From assembly GCA_016703895.1 (NCBI GenBank), contig JADJBE010000006.1, positions 1-64,000 on the forward strand: a DNA stretch of 64,000 nt. Reading direction: 5' to 3'. The position numbers and the translations under genes were made by a program. The notes beneath the pieces were generated by a model. That model did no database searches. It saw only the letters and a list, made by a program, of their open reading frames with translations, and was not told the origin of the DNA. The DNA is from Pseudomonadota bacterium. GTDB lineage: Bacteria > Pseudomonadota > Gammaproteobacteria > Steroidobacterales > Steroidobacteraceae. Shown here in pieces: positions 9,343 to 18,437 of the stretch (its first letter is position 1; each line of letters opens with the position of its first letter).

Positions 9343-10547
9343 GTAGCAGCACGACATACGCCCGCTCAACAGCCCGCGGCGGCCCGCTGCGGCTCGACTT
9401 CGTCACGCTGGCGCTGGTCGCAGCGATCGTGCTGCTCGGCCTCGTGATGGTCACTTCGGCGTCGATGTCGATCGCTGCGAAAGAGGCGGGTGAACCGTTT
9501 CTGTACCTGGAGCGGCAGCTTGTGCTGACGGTCATCGGCATGGCTTTGGCGGCGCTTGCGTTGTTCGTGCCCACTCAGCTACTGGAGCGGCTGGCGTGGC
9601 CGCTGTTGATCGTCGCGATCGTGTTGCTACTCGCGGTGCTGATTCCCGGCATCGGCCACTCCGTCAATGGCAGTCGGCGCTGGATCCGCTTGTTAGGTTT
9701 CAATTTTCAGGCGTCGGAGCTGGCGCGGGTGCTGGTATTGATCTTCATGGCCGGGTATGCGGTGCGCCGTGAGACCGAGCTGCGCGCCGGCATCGGCGGT
9801 CTGTTGCGGCCGATCGGGCTGCTGCTGTTCATCTTTGGGCTGCTGCTCGCGCAGCCAGATTTTGGCGCCGCCTCGGTGCTCCTGGTGACCGGCTTTGGTG
9901 TGTTGTTCCTGGCCGGCGCACGGTTACGCGATGTGTTGGGTATTGCGGCGGCCTGTGTGGCGGGGCTCGCGCTGCTGGTCTGGATCGAACCCTACCGGAT
10001 GCGACGTCTGACATCGTTCCTCGATCCCTGGGCCGATCCATTCGATAGCGGCTTTCAGTTGACCCAGTCGCTGATCGCGATCGGTCGCGGCGAGTGGTTC
10101 GGCGTCGGGCTCGGCGAGAGCGTGCAGAAACTGTTCTACCTGCCCGAGGCGCACACGGACTTTCTCTTTGCTGTCCTTGCTGAGGAATTGGGCTTGGTGG
10201 GTGTAACGCTGACGCTCGCCTTGTTCGCTGCCTTGGTCTGGCGTTCGTTCTGGATCGCGCGCGCGGCGTTCGAGGCGGGGCACAAGTTTCCAGCCTACCT
10301 GGCGGCCGGCTTCGGCATCTGGATTGGCGTGCAGTCACTGATCAATATCGGCGTCAATATGGGTGCGTTGCCGACCAAAGGTCTCACGCTGCCACTGATG
10401 AGCTACGGCCGCTCGAGTCTGATCGTGGCGCTGGCGTGGATTGGCATTCTGCTGCGCGTTTATCACGAGACAGTGAGCGAAGCACGCGGCGCGGCGACCC
10501 CGCGTACGCGCGGTCTGGCACAACGCGATGCTGAGGCCGCGGCATGA
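9339..10547 (+). CDS. ftsW: Septal peptidoglycan polymerase FtsW
   Basis: FtsW is the SEDS-family glycosyltransferase that polymerises lipid II at the septum together with FtsI. From ATG 9339, which overlaps murD, the protein is 402 residues with about ten membrane spans and the expected motifs NGSRRWI, FQASELAR, AQPDFG, and HTDFLFAVLAEELG. The C-terminal signature normally reads SYGGSS; here it reads SYGRSS, with arginine at residue 358 (codon 10410-10412). A single base change would restore glycine, so a base error and a real substitution are both possible. It overlaps murG by 4 bases. Confidence 0.95.
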   Translation: MSSSTTYARSTARGGPLRLDFVTLALVAAIVLLGLVMVTSASMSIAAKEAGEPFLYLERQLVLTVIGMALAALALFVPTQLLERLAWPLLIVAIVLLLAVLIPGIGHSVNGSRRWIRLLGFNFQASELARVLVLIFMAGYAVRRETELRAGIGGLLRPIGLLLFIFGLLLAQPDFGAASVLLVTGFGVLFLAGARLRDVLGIAAACVAGLALLVWIEPYRMRRLTSFLDPWADPFDSGFQLTQSLIAIGRGEWFGVGLGESVQKLFYLPEAHTDFLFAVLAEELGLVGVTLTLALFAALVWRSFWIARAAFEAGHKFPAYLAAGFGIWIGVQSLINIGVNMGALPTKGLTLPLMSYGRSSLIVALAWIGILLRVYHETVSEARGAATPRTRGLAQRDAEAAA

Positions 10548-11638
10548 CGCCGGTCGCACGCATAGTCATCATGGCCGGCGGCACCGGTGGCCATGTCTTT
10601 CCAGCGCTGGCGCTGGCGCGCATTCTGCGTAGCGAGTCTTATGAGGTTGTCTGGCTCGGAACTCGTCGTGGGCTCGAGGCCCGCGTCGTGCCGGCCGAGT
10701 CGATCGCGATCGAGTGGCTTTCGATCGGCGGGCTGCGTGGCAAGGGTCTTGCGACTCTGCTGGCGGCACCGTTCCGCTTGCTATTCGCTCTGTGGCAGGC
10801 AATGCAAATCATGCGCAAGCATCAGCCTGCGGTGGTGGTCGGACTGGGTGGTTTCGTGACGGGGCCGGGCGGTGTCGCCGCCTGGTTGCTGCGCCGGCCA
10901 CTGATCATTCACGAGCAGAACGCGGTCGCTGGTTTCACCAACCGCTGTCTTGCACGGCTGGCGCGCAAGGTTTTGGTCGCGTTTCCAGGTAGTTTTGGCA
11001 GCCAGGTAGTGACGCAAGTCATCGGCAATCCGGTGCGGCAGGAAATTCTGGCGACGCCGCCACCTGCCGAGCGCTTTGCCAGCCGCCGCGGCGCGATCCG
11101 TGTGTTAGTCGTGGGTGGTAGTCAGGGTGCCACCCGCCTCAACACCGTCGTGCCGTTCGCCATTGCACAGGCGACCGCGGCAGGCTTGACTTTTGACGTG
11201 CGTCATCAGGCCGGCGAACGTTGGTTAGAGTCGGCGCGCGATGCCTATCGGCGCGCTGCCGTGACCGCCGTGATCGTGCCATTCATAGAGGACATGGCGG
11301 CGGCTTATGCGGATGCGGACCTTGTGATCTGTCGCGCCGGGGCTCTCACGATCTCGGAGCTCGCCGCGGTTGGCGTCGGTGCAGTGCTGGTGCCGTTTCC
11401 GGCGGCAGTCGACGATCACCAAACGCGAAACGCGGAATATCTCGTCCGCGAAGGTGGCGGCGTGCTGATCGCCGATCGCGAATTGACCGCGGAGCGGCTC
11501 GCCGCGGAACTGCAGCGGTTGTGCGCGGGTCGCGGCAAATTGCTGGCGCTCGCTGAGCGAGCGCGTTTGCTCGCGCGACCGAATGCCGCAATCGAGCTTG
11601 CTGCAGCCTGTCGGCCATATCTGCGGGACGCGGCATGA
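10544..11638 (+). CDS. murG: Lipid II synthase MurG
   Basis: MurG is the membrane-associated GT28 glycosyltransferase that adds N-acetylglucosamine from UDP-GlcNAc to lipid I. The 364-residue protein has the N-terminal glycine loop MAGGTGGHVFPALA (near residue 10), GGFVTGPGGVAAW, HEQNAVAGFTNR, GNPVRQEI, GGSQGATRLN and the UDP-GlcNAc site CRAGALTISELAAVG. It sits between ftsW and murC with 4-base overlaps on both sides. No oddity seen. Confidence 0.97.
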   Translation: MTPVARIVIMAGGTGGHVFPALALARILRSESYEVVWLGTRRGLEARVVPAESIAIEWLSIGGLRGKGLATLLAAPFRLLFALWQAMQIMRKHQPAVVVGLGGFVTGPGGVAAWLLRRPLIIHEQNAVAGFTNRCLARLARKVLVAFPGSFGSQVVTQVIGNPVRQEILATPPPAERFASRRGAIRVLVVGGSQGATRLNTVVPFAIAQATAAGLTFDVRHQAGERWLESARDAYRRAAVTAVIVPFIEDMAAAYADADLVICRAGALTISELAAVGVGAVLVPFPAAVDDHQTRNAEYLVREGGGVLIADRELTAERLAAELQRLCAGRGKLLALAERARLLARPNAAIELAAACRPYLRDAA

Positions 11639-13066
11639 ACGACCGGATGCGCCGCATCAATACGATCCATTTCGTCGGCATCGGCGGCAGTGGTATGGGC
11701 GGAATTGCCGAAGTGCTGGTCAACCTTGGCTATCAGGTACAGGGGTCGGACTTGCGCGCCAATGCGGTGACCGAGCAGCTCGCCTCGCTCGGCGCCAGAA
11801 TTCTGCTGGGTCATCGCGCCGAGCACGTACGTGACGCAGACGTGGTCGTGGTCTCCAGTGCCGTGTCACGCGACAACCCCGAGGTGGTAGCGGCACTGGC
11901 TGCACGTACGCCGGTTGTGCCGCGCGCGCAGATGCTGGGCGAGTTGATGCGCTTTCGCTATGCGATCGCAGTCGCCGGGACGCATGGCAAAACGACGACG
12001 ACCAGTCTGTTGGCGAGCATTCTGGCTGAAGGCGGCGAAGACCCGACGTTCGTGATCGGCGGTCGCCTCAAGAGCGCTGGTACCAACGCGCGGCTCGGTG
12101 CCGGGCGGTATCTGAGTGGCGGAGGCGGATGAAAGCGACGCATCGTTCTTGCACCTGTTGTCGATGAGCGCGATCGTGACGAATATCGACAACGACCATT
12201 TGAGCACGCACGACGGTGACTTCCAGCGTCTCAAACAAACTTTCGTCGCATTTCTGCACAACTTGCCGTTCTATGGGCTCGCGGTCTTGTGCACCGATGA
12301 TGCTCACGTGCGCAGCATTCTGGCGGAGGTCAACCGGCCTATCGTCGGCTACGGGTTCGATGCGAGCGCGGACCTGCGTGCTACCAACCTGCGCCGAGAT
12401 GGCTTGCGCACGCACTTCGATGTCGAGCGTCGCAACGACGCCGCCAAGCTCTCGATCACAGTCAATCTCCCTGGGCGCCACAACGTGCTCAATTCGCTCG
12501 CTGCCATCGCGGTGGCGCTTGAGTTAGGTGTTGATGCGGCGGCGATCGAGCGCGCCCTCGCGAACTTCCAGGGTGTGGACCGACGCCTGACGCGGGTCGC
12601 CGACTTGCAACTCATAGCCGACGGCGCGCCGATCACGATAGTCGACGACTATGGGCATCATCCGACGGAAATCGCAGCGACACTCGATGCGCTCCGTCAA
12701 GGCTATCCACAACGCCGCATCGTGCTGGCGTTCGAGCCACATCGCTACACGCGCACGCGTGACTTATTGGATGATTTTGCGCAGGTCTTGTCGACCGCCG
12801 ACGTGTTGTTGGTGAGCGAAGTGTATGCCGCTGGTGAGGCACCGATCGCCGGTGCTGACGGGCGCGCGATCTGCCGCGCTGTGCGAACCCGTGGTCACGT
12901 TGAGCCGGTGTTCGTCGAGAAAATCGAATCGTTGGCGGAGACGCTGCGTGATCTGCTGCGCCCTGGTGACGTGGTAGCCACGATGGGTGCGGGCAACGTC
13001 AGCGCCGTGTCGCATGCGTTACCCGCACGGCTTGCATCGCTCGGTGTCATTCGGGAGCGCGCGTGA
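11635..13066 (+). CDS. murC: UDP-MurNAc:L-alanine ligase MurC (frameshifted)
   Basis: MurC attaches L-alanine to UDP-MurNAc, the first step of stem-peptide assembly. The N-terminal part has HFVGIGGSGMGGIAE and the P-loop AGTHGKTTTTSLLA (near residue 114). The text then reads GRYLSGGGG and stops at 12130-12132, while another frame continues with AEADESDASFLHLLSM through EPHRYTRTRDL and MGAGN to 13066. Removing one base near 12115 rejoins them as GRYLVAEADESDASF and gives about 476 residues, the normal length. The gene is essential, so I take this as an insertion error. murB follows after 49 bases. Confidence 0.93.
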
Positions 13067-13115
13067 CGTGCGCTATGCGCTGCGCCAACCAGCTGACTGG
13101 CCGCGAGGTTGCGCC

Positions 13116-14012
13116 ATGACGCCGGTCATCGCGCCGCAGTTCGCCGCTCGTGTTCGTTACAACGAGTTGATGTCTCGGCATACGACTTGGCACGTCGGTG
13201 GCCCAGCCGACGTGTTTTTCACACCTGCCGACCGCGCCGATCTCGCGGCGTTCCTGGCGCATCTGCCGGCTGACACCGCGGTCTTCTGGCTTGGGCTTGG
13301 GAGTAATTTGTTAGTGCTGGATGGCGGCATCCGCGGGGTTGTCATCGAAGCGCACGCTGCGCTGGCGAAGATCGAGCGGCGTGGTGCAACGGGCGTGTAT
13401 GTCGAGAGCGGTGTGCCCTGCGCACGCATCGCGCGACTATGCATCGACTGGCAGCTTGGTCCCGCGGACTTTTTCGCCGGCATTCCCGGCACGCTTGGCG
13501 GTGCGCTCTATATGAATGCGGGCGCGTTCGGTGGCGAGACCTGGCCGCATGTGCAGACCGTTGAGGTGATCGATCGCCAGGGTGTCGTGCGACAACGTGC
13601 AGCGGCTGAGTACCGCTACGGTTATCGCCACAGCACGCCACCAGCGCCTGATGAGTGGTTCCTGGCTGCGCAGCTCGATTTTCAACCACTCGCAGACAGT
13701 GATCGACAGCCGATGCGGGCGCTGCTCGCGCGTCGCAAGGCTACGCAACCGATCGGCGAGTGGAGCTGCGGCTCGACCTTTACCAATCCGACCGGCGATC
13801 ACGCGGCGAGGCTGATTGAGTCGGCGGGACTCAAGGGCTACCGGCTCGGCGGTGCCGTCGTTTCGCCCAAGCACGCCAATTTCCTGATCAACACGGGCAG
13901 TGCGACGGCCCGTGATATCGAACAACTCGTTGCCCATATCCAGACTACGGTCCGTGCGCTGCATGGCGTGGAACTGGTGCCTGAATTTCGTGTCGCCGGG
14001 GAGACGAGCTAA
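13116..14012 (+). CDS. murB: UDP-N-acetylenolpyruvoylglucosamine reductase MurB
   Basis: MurB is the flavoprotein that reduces enolpyruvyl-UDP-GlcNAc to UDP-MurNAc with NADPH. I place the start at ATG 13116, preceded by GAGG; the open frame reaches further upstream without a family-like sequence. The 298-residue protein has HTTWHVGGPADVF, the FAD-binding GSNLLVLDGGIRG, GIPGTLGGALYMNAGAFG, the catalytic serine region CGSTFTNP and KHANFLIN. Its length and CGSTF motif fit the type II MurB class rather than the longer E. coli type I enzyme. It ends 4 bases before ddl. Confidence 0.95.
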   Translation: MTPVIAPQFAARVRYNELMSRHTTWHVGGPADVFFTPADRADLAAFLAHLPADTAVFWLGLGSNLLVLDGGIRGVVIEAHAALAKIERRGATGVYVESGVPCARIARLCIDWQLGPADFFAGIPGTLGGALYMNAGAFGGETWPHVQTVEVIDRQGVVRQRAAAEYRYGYRHSTPPAPDEWFLAAQLDFQPLADSDRQPMRALLARRKATQPIGEWSCGSTFTNPTGDHAARLIESAGLKGYRLGGAVVSPKHANFLINTGSATARDIEQLVAHIQTTVRALHGVELVPEFRVAGETS

Positions 14013-14016
14013 GCCC

Positions 14017-14985
14017 ATGCGCCTGCGGTATGAACCCAGAGATCTGCGCAAGAACGCCAAGCCAGCCGACTTTGGTCGCGTGGCGGTGTTGTTAGGTGGG
14101 ACGTCGACCGAGCGCGAGATTTCACTGCTGTCGGGCAATGCTGTGTTGGCGGCGCTGCTGCGTGCGGGCGTCGATGCGCAGCCGTTTGATCCACGCGACG
14201 TGCCGTTGAGTGATCTGGTCACGCGCCGCTTCGATCGGGTGTTCATTGCCTTGCACGGCCCGGGCGGCGAGGACGGCACGTTGCAAGGCGCGCTTGAATT
14301 CCTGGGCCTGCCCTATACCGGCAGCGGCGTGCTCGGTTCGGCAATCGGCATGGACAAGCTGCGTACCAAGCGGCTTGCGGCTGCGCTCGGTGTACCAACC
14401 CCCGAGTACGCGGTGCTGCGATCGGCTTCGGACTTACCCGCGTGCATCGAGCGACTCGGCCTGCCGCTGATCGTCAAGCCGGCCTCGCAGGGCTCATCGG
14501 TCGGCATGTCCAAAGTGGACCAACCGGAGACCCTGGCACCGGCCTACCAAGCAGCGGCGCTGGTCGATGACACGGTGTTCGCCGAGCAATGGATCAGCGG
14601 TGGTGAGTACACCGTGGCGATACTGCAGGGACGCGCGTTGCCCTCGATACGTATCGAGACACCGCAGGCCTTCTATGACTACGAAGCGAAGTACTTCCGC
14701 AACGACACGCAGTATCACTGTCCATCGGGTTTGAGCGAGGCAGCAGAGCGCGCGTTGGCGACGCTGGCATTGCAAGCGTTCGACGCCGCGGGCGCAACAG
14801 GTTGGGGCCGCGCCGACTTCATGATGGACTCGACAGGTCGGGCGCTGCTCCTCGAGATCAACACCGTACCCGGCATGACCGACCACAGCCTCGTACCCAT
14901 GGCCGCGCGTGCCGCTGGTATCAGCTTCGATGAACTGGTTCTGCAGATTCTGGCTACCAGCTTTACCCGCCAACCCGCTACCTGA
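14017..14985 (+). CDS. ddl: D-alanine--D-alanine ligase Ddl
   Basis: Ddl makes the D-alanyl-D-alanine dipeptide used by MurF. From ATG 14017 the protein is 322 residues, with an ATP-grasp fold: VAVLLGGTSTEREISL at the N-terminus, HGPGGEDGTLQG, GMDKLRTK, the lysine motif LIVKPASQGSSVGMSKV and the metal-binding LLEINTVPGMTDHSLVPMAA. The first 22 residues (MRLRYEPRDLRKNAKP...) are a basic extension before the usual start and could be trimmed. Its position between murB and ftsQ is the standard dcw arrangement. Confidence 0.95.
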   Translation: MRLRYEPRDLRKNAKPADFGRVAVLLGGTSTEREISLLSGNAVLAALLRAGVDAQPFDPRDVPLSDLVTRRFDRVFIALHGPGGEDGTLQGALEFLGLPYTGSGVLGSAIGMDKLRTKRLAAALGVPTPEYAVLRSASDLPACIERLGLPLIVKPASQGSSVGMSKVDQPETLAPAYQAAALVDDTVFAEQWISGGEYTVAILQGRALPSIRIETPQAFYDYEAKYFRNDTQYHCPSGLSEAAERALATLALQAFDAAGATGWGRADFMMDSTGRALLLEINTVPGMTDHSLVPMAARAAGISFDELVLQILATSFTRQPAT

Positions 14986-15004
14986 GCAATTGCCACTTAC
15001 GACC

Positions 15005-15802
15005 ATGTTGTTACGCCCCAAGAACCGTCGCAAGCAAAGTGAGCCGCGCTGGCGTATGCCAGACGTCGACTGGCGGCGACTCGGCGTTGCCGCTGCCGTG
15101 GTCGTGTCGTTAGCCGTGCTGGCATTGGCGGTCGAGGCGCTACTGGACCAGCCGATCGAGCGCGTCGCGGTGCTGGGGCAGTTCAAGCGTGTCTCACCGA
15201 TGGCTGTTGAAGAGGCCGTGCAGGAGCGGGTGCGCGACACCGGGCTGGTAGCCGTGCAACTCGACGCCGTGCGTCGCGCTGTGGAGCAGATTCCGTGGGT
15301 GGCGAGCGCGCAGATCGCACGTCGCTGGCCACGCGCACTTGAGATCACAGTGACCGAGCAACTGGCCGCCGCTCGCTGGGGGGCCAATGGTTTGCTGAAC
15401 ACGCGCGGCGAGTTGTTTGTCTCCGAGGCGCGCCATATTCCGAGTGAGCTGCCCCAGCTGGCTGGCCCGGAAGGCAGCGAACAGCTGGTCGCAAAACGCT
15501 ACTTCGCGGTGCAAGGTCGGCTCGTCGAGGCTGGTACGCGCATTACAGCGATGCGACTCGATCAGCGCGGCGCCTGGGAGTTCGATCTCGACAGCGGCAT
15601 CACTGTGCGCCTCGGACGGCGTCAGGTCGATGATCGTTTTGAACGTTTTGCAGCGACAGCTCTCAGGCTGATCGTGCAACGTGCAACCGACATTTCTTAT
15701 GTCGACATGCGCTACACCAATGGCTTCGCAGTGGGTTGGCGCGACGGTGAGCGGCGCGTCGCCAGCGGCAGTATTTCGCAGGATGACAATCCGGATGGCT
15801 AA
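15005..15802 (+). CDS. ftsQ: Cell division protein FtsQ
   Basis: FtsQ is the bitopic divisome scaffold that binds FtsB and FtsL in the periplasm. I start it at ATG 15005, 19 bases after ddl, giving 265 residues: a basic cytoplasmic tail RPKNRRKQSEPRW, one membrane span (about residues 24-42), a POTRA domain starting IERVAVLGQFKRVSP, and the beta domain with PWVASAQIARRWPRALEITVTE. It overlaps the ftsA start by 8 bases. Sequence conservation in this family is low, so the call rests on these motifs together with position. Confidence 0.93.
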   Translation: MLLRPKNRRKQSEPRWRMPDVDWRRLGVAAAVVVSLAVLALAVEALLDQPIERVAVLGQFKRVSPMAVEEAVQERVRDTGLVAVQLDAVRRAVEQIPWVASAQIARRWPRALEITVTEQLAAARWGANGLLNTRGELFVSEARHIPSELPQLAGPEGSEQLVAKRYFAVQGRLVEAGTRITAMRLDQRGAWEFDLDSGITVRLGRRQVDDRFERFAATALRLIVQRATDISYVDMRYTNGFAVGWRDGERRVASGSISQDDNPDG

Positions 15803-17030
15803 GCGCACCGACAAGAATCTGATCATAGGCCTCGACATCGGCACGTCAAAAGTCGTGACGCTGGTCGGCGAGGTGGGGCCCGACGACTCGATCGAGGTGA
15901 TCGGTATCGGCTCGCAACCGTCGCGCGGTCTGAAAAAGGGCGTCGTCGTCAATATTGAATCCACTGTGCAGTCCATCCAGCGCTCAGTGGAAGAGGCCGA
16001 GCTGATGGCGGGCTGCGAGATCCATTCGGTGTTTGCCGGCATCGCGGGTAGTCACGTGCGGAGTCTCAATTCACACGGTGTGGTGGCGATTCGCGATCGT
16101 GAAGTGACTCACGCGGATGTCGAACACGTGGTCGACGCTGCCAAGGCGGTCGCCATTCTGGCGGACCAGAAGATATTGCACGTCTTGCCACAGGAGTTCG
16201 TAATCGATGGACAGGAGGGCATCCGTGACCCGATCGGCATGTCGGGCGTGCGGCTCGAGGCCAAGGTGCATATCGTTACCGGCGCAGAGAGCGCGGCACA
16301 GAACATCGAGAAGTGCATCCAGCGCTGCGGACTCACTGTCGATGACATCGTACTCGAGCAGTTAGCATCCAGCTTTGCGGTACTGACGGAAGACGAGAAA
16401 GAGCTCGGCGTCTGCATCGTCGATATCGGCGGCGGCACCACCGATATAGCTGTGTTCTCACAAGGCGCCATCCGCCACACCGCCGTCATTCCGATCGCCG
16501 GTGACCAGGTGACTAACGACATTGCTGTGTCAATGCGTACGCCGACGCAGTACGCGGAGGACATCAAGATACGCTACGCCTGCGCGCTCTCCCAGCTGGC
16601 CAACCCAGACGAGAGCATCGAGGTGCCGTCAGTGGGCGATCGGCCGGCGCGGCGACTGGCACGCCAGACGTTGGCTGAGATAGTCGAGCCGCGTTACGAA
16701 GAGTTGTTTGGACTCGTGCGCGAAGAACTGCGCCGCAGTGGTTTCGAGGAGATCATCGCCGCCGGCATCGTCCTGACAGGTGGTAGCGCCAAGATGGAAG
16801 GCGCGATCGAACTCGCCGAAGAAGTTTTCCACGTGCCGGTGCGGCTCGGCTTGCCGCAATACGTTCGCGGACTCGCGGATGTGGTGAAGAATCCGATCTA
16901 CGCCACTGGGGCTGGTTTGTTGCTGTATGCGCGTGACAACCAGCTCGCCAGCAATCGGGCTCGCTCAGTTACGACGAGTGCCAAGACAGCACTCGACCGT
17001 ATGAGGAGCTGGTTCCAGGGCAATTTTTAA
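15795..17030 (+). CDS. ftsA: Cell division ATPase FtsA
   Basis: FtsA is the actin-like ATPase that tethers FtsZ filaments to the membrane. From ATG 15795 it is 411 residues, with the phosphate-1 loop IIGLDIGTSKVVTLVGEV, the family motif GSQPSRGLKKGVVV, the phosphate-2 loop CIVDIGGGTTDIAVF and TGGSAKMEGAIELAEEVF. The C-terminal amphipathic targeting helix is visible as KTALDRMRSWFQGNF. ATG 15783 is in frame and would add four residues; 15795 gives the usual start. ftsZ follows after 66 bases. Confidence 0.95.
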   Translation: MAKRTDKNLIIGLDIGTSKVVTLVGEVGPDDSIEVIGIGSQPSRGLKKGVVVNIESTVQSIQRSVEEAELMAGCEIHSVFAGIAGSHVRSLNSHGVVAIRDREVTHADVEHVVDAAKAVAILADQKILHVLPQEFVIDGQEGIRDPIGMSGVRLEAKVHIVTGAESAAQNIEKCIQRCGLTVDDIVLEQLASSFAVLTEDEKELGVCIVDIGGGTTDIAVFSQGAIRHTAVIPIAGDQVTNDIAVSMRTPTQYAEDIKIRYACALSQLANPDESIEVPSVGDRPARRLARQTLAEIVEPRYEELFGLVREELRRSGFEEIIAAGIVLTGGSAKMEGAIELAEEVFHVPVRLGLPQYVRGLADVVKNPIYATGAGLLLYARDNQLASNRARSVTTSAKTALDRMRSWFQGNF

Positions 17031-17096
17031 TGAGCTGACAGACAAATACGTACTAGATAAATCCCTGCTTGTGTTTTTTGTGTAAGGAGCAACACG

Positions 17097-18299
17097 ATGT
17101 TTGAATTAATGGACGCGTACAGCCAGAACGCCGTCATCAAGGTGATCGGTGTCGGTGGGGGTGGCGGCAACGCCGTCGCCCATATGGTGTCGAGCGGAAT
17201 CGAGGGTGTGGAATTCATGTGCATCAATACCGATGCGCAGGCGTTGAAGCACTCGAAGGTAAAGACCGCGCTGCAGATCGGCTGCAATATCACCAAAGGT
17301 CTCGGTGCCGGTGCGGACCCGGAGATCGGCCGTCAGGCCGCGGTTGAGGACCGCGAACGGATTGTCGAGATGATCGAAGGCTGCGACATGCTGTTTATCA
17401 CCGCTGGCATGGGCGGTGGCACGGGCACGGGCGCCGCCCCGGTCGTGGCGCAGGTCGCAAAAGAGTTGGGCGTGCTGACCGTTGCGGTCGTGACCCGTCC
17501 GTTCGACATGGAAGGCGCCAAGCGTTCCCTCACCGCCGAGCGCGGTATGGCGGAGCTCAGCAAACATGTCGATTCGCTGATCACGATCCCCAACCAGAAG
17601 CTGCTGACGGTGCTCGGCGCGCAGACCACGTTGTTAGACGCGTTCAAGAGCGCTAACCACGTGTTGCAAGGCGCCGTGCAGGGCATTGCGGAGCTGATCA
17701 CACGCCCGGGCCTGATTAACGTCGACTTTGCCGACGTCCGTACCGTGATGAGCGAGACGGGCATGGCGATGATGGGCTCTGGCGCCGCCAGCGGCGAGAA
17801 CCGTGCTCGCGAAGCTGCTGAGGCCGCCGTGTCCTCACCGCTGCTCGAGGACATCGACCTCGCCGGCGCGCACGGCATTCTGGTCAACGTGACGGCGGGT
17901 ATGGACCTGTCGATCGGCGAGTTCCAGGAAGTTGGCAATGTCGTCAAGCAGTTCGCTTCGGACGACGCGACGGTGGTTATCGGTACGGTCATCGATCCGG
18001 ACCTGTCAAACATGATCCGAGTCACGGTCGTGGCGACGGGTCTCGGGCGACCGGTCGCGCAGGTGCAGGCCCGTCCGGCCTACGTTCGTGAAGCTGCGGT
18101 GGCTGCGGCGCGTGCGCCGGCGGCTGCTGAGCCGGCCATGCGCGTCGTATCGCGTCGGCCATTGACCGCCGCTGACTACGCTGCGCTCGACAAGCCAGCC
18201 GTGCAGCGGCAGCGGGCGGTCGGTGATGGGTTGCGCCACGATGTCGAGCCGGAGGACGTGCTCGATATCCCGGCGTTTCTGCGTCGCCAGGCCGACTGA
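17097..18299 (+). CDS. ftsZ: Cell division GTPase FtsZ
   Basis: FtsZ is the tubulin homologue that forms the Z ring. The 400-residue protein starts after a good ribosome site (AAGGAG, 17081-17086). It carries IKVIGVGGGGGNAV, the GTP-binding tubulin signature GGGTGTGAAPVVA (about residues 107-119), and NVDFADVRTVM with the catalytic T7-loop aspartates. The disordered linker is alanine-rich, and the C-terminal peptide DVLDIPAFLRRQAD is the conserved docking site for FtsA and ZipA. A hairpin follows at 18321-18352, so the dcw transcript probably ends here. Confidence 0.98.
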   Translation: MFELMDAYSQNAVIKVIGVGGGGGNAVAHMVSSGIEGVEFMCINTDAQALKHSKVKTALQIGCNITKGLGAGADPEIGRQAAVEDRERIVEMIEGCDMLFITAGMGGGTGTGAAPVVAQVAKELGVLTVAVVTRPFDMEGAKRSLTAERGMAELSKHVDSLITIPNQKLLTVLGAQTTLLDAFKSANHVLQGAVQGIAELITRPGLINVDFADVRTVMSETGMAMMGSGAASGENRAREAAEAAVSSPLLEDIDLAGAHGILVNVTAGMDLSIGEFQEVGNVVKQFASDDATVVIGTVIDPDLSNMIRVTVVATGLGRPVAQVQARPAYVREAAVAAARAPAAAEPAMRVVSRRPLTAADYAALDKPAVQRQRAVGDGLRHDVEPEDVLDIPAFLRRQAD

Positions 18300-18320
18300 C
18301 GACGGGTCGATGTGCGGTCT

Positions 18321-18352
18321 CCGCTGGCGCCCGACTTGAGAGGCGCCAGCGG
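18321..18352 (+). terminator. Strong hairpin after ftsZ
   Basis: An 11-bp perfect stem (18321-18331 with 18342-18352) encloses a 10-base loop, 21 bases after the ftsZ stop. There is no run of thymines after it, so it is not a canonical intrinsic terminator. It could act as a transcript-end stabiliser or work with Rho. It separates the dcw operon from lpxC. Confidence 0.5.
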
Positions 18353-18390
18353 CGTCGCGCGCGTGCTTATGGTACGGTAGGGTCCCCATA

Positions 18391-18411
18391 GGTAGCGGGT
18401 CCGGCGCTACC
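18391..18411 (+). promoter_or_regulatory. Hairpin in the lpxC leader
   Basis: The sequences GGTAGCG (18391-18397) and CGCTACC (18405-18411) form a perfect 7-bp stem with a 7-base loop, 26 bases before the lpxC start. I could not find a convincing promoter between the ftsZ hairpin and lpxC. The element may be a leader structure or a regulator site; its role is unknown. Confidence 0.35.
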
Positions 18412-18437
18412 GACCCTGCCGCTGAAGTTGTTAATTT

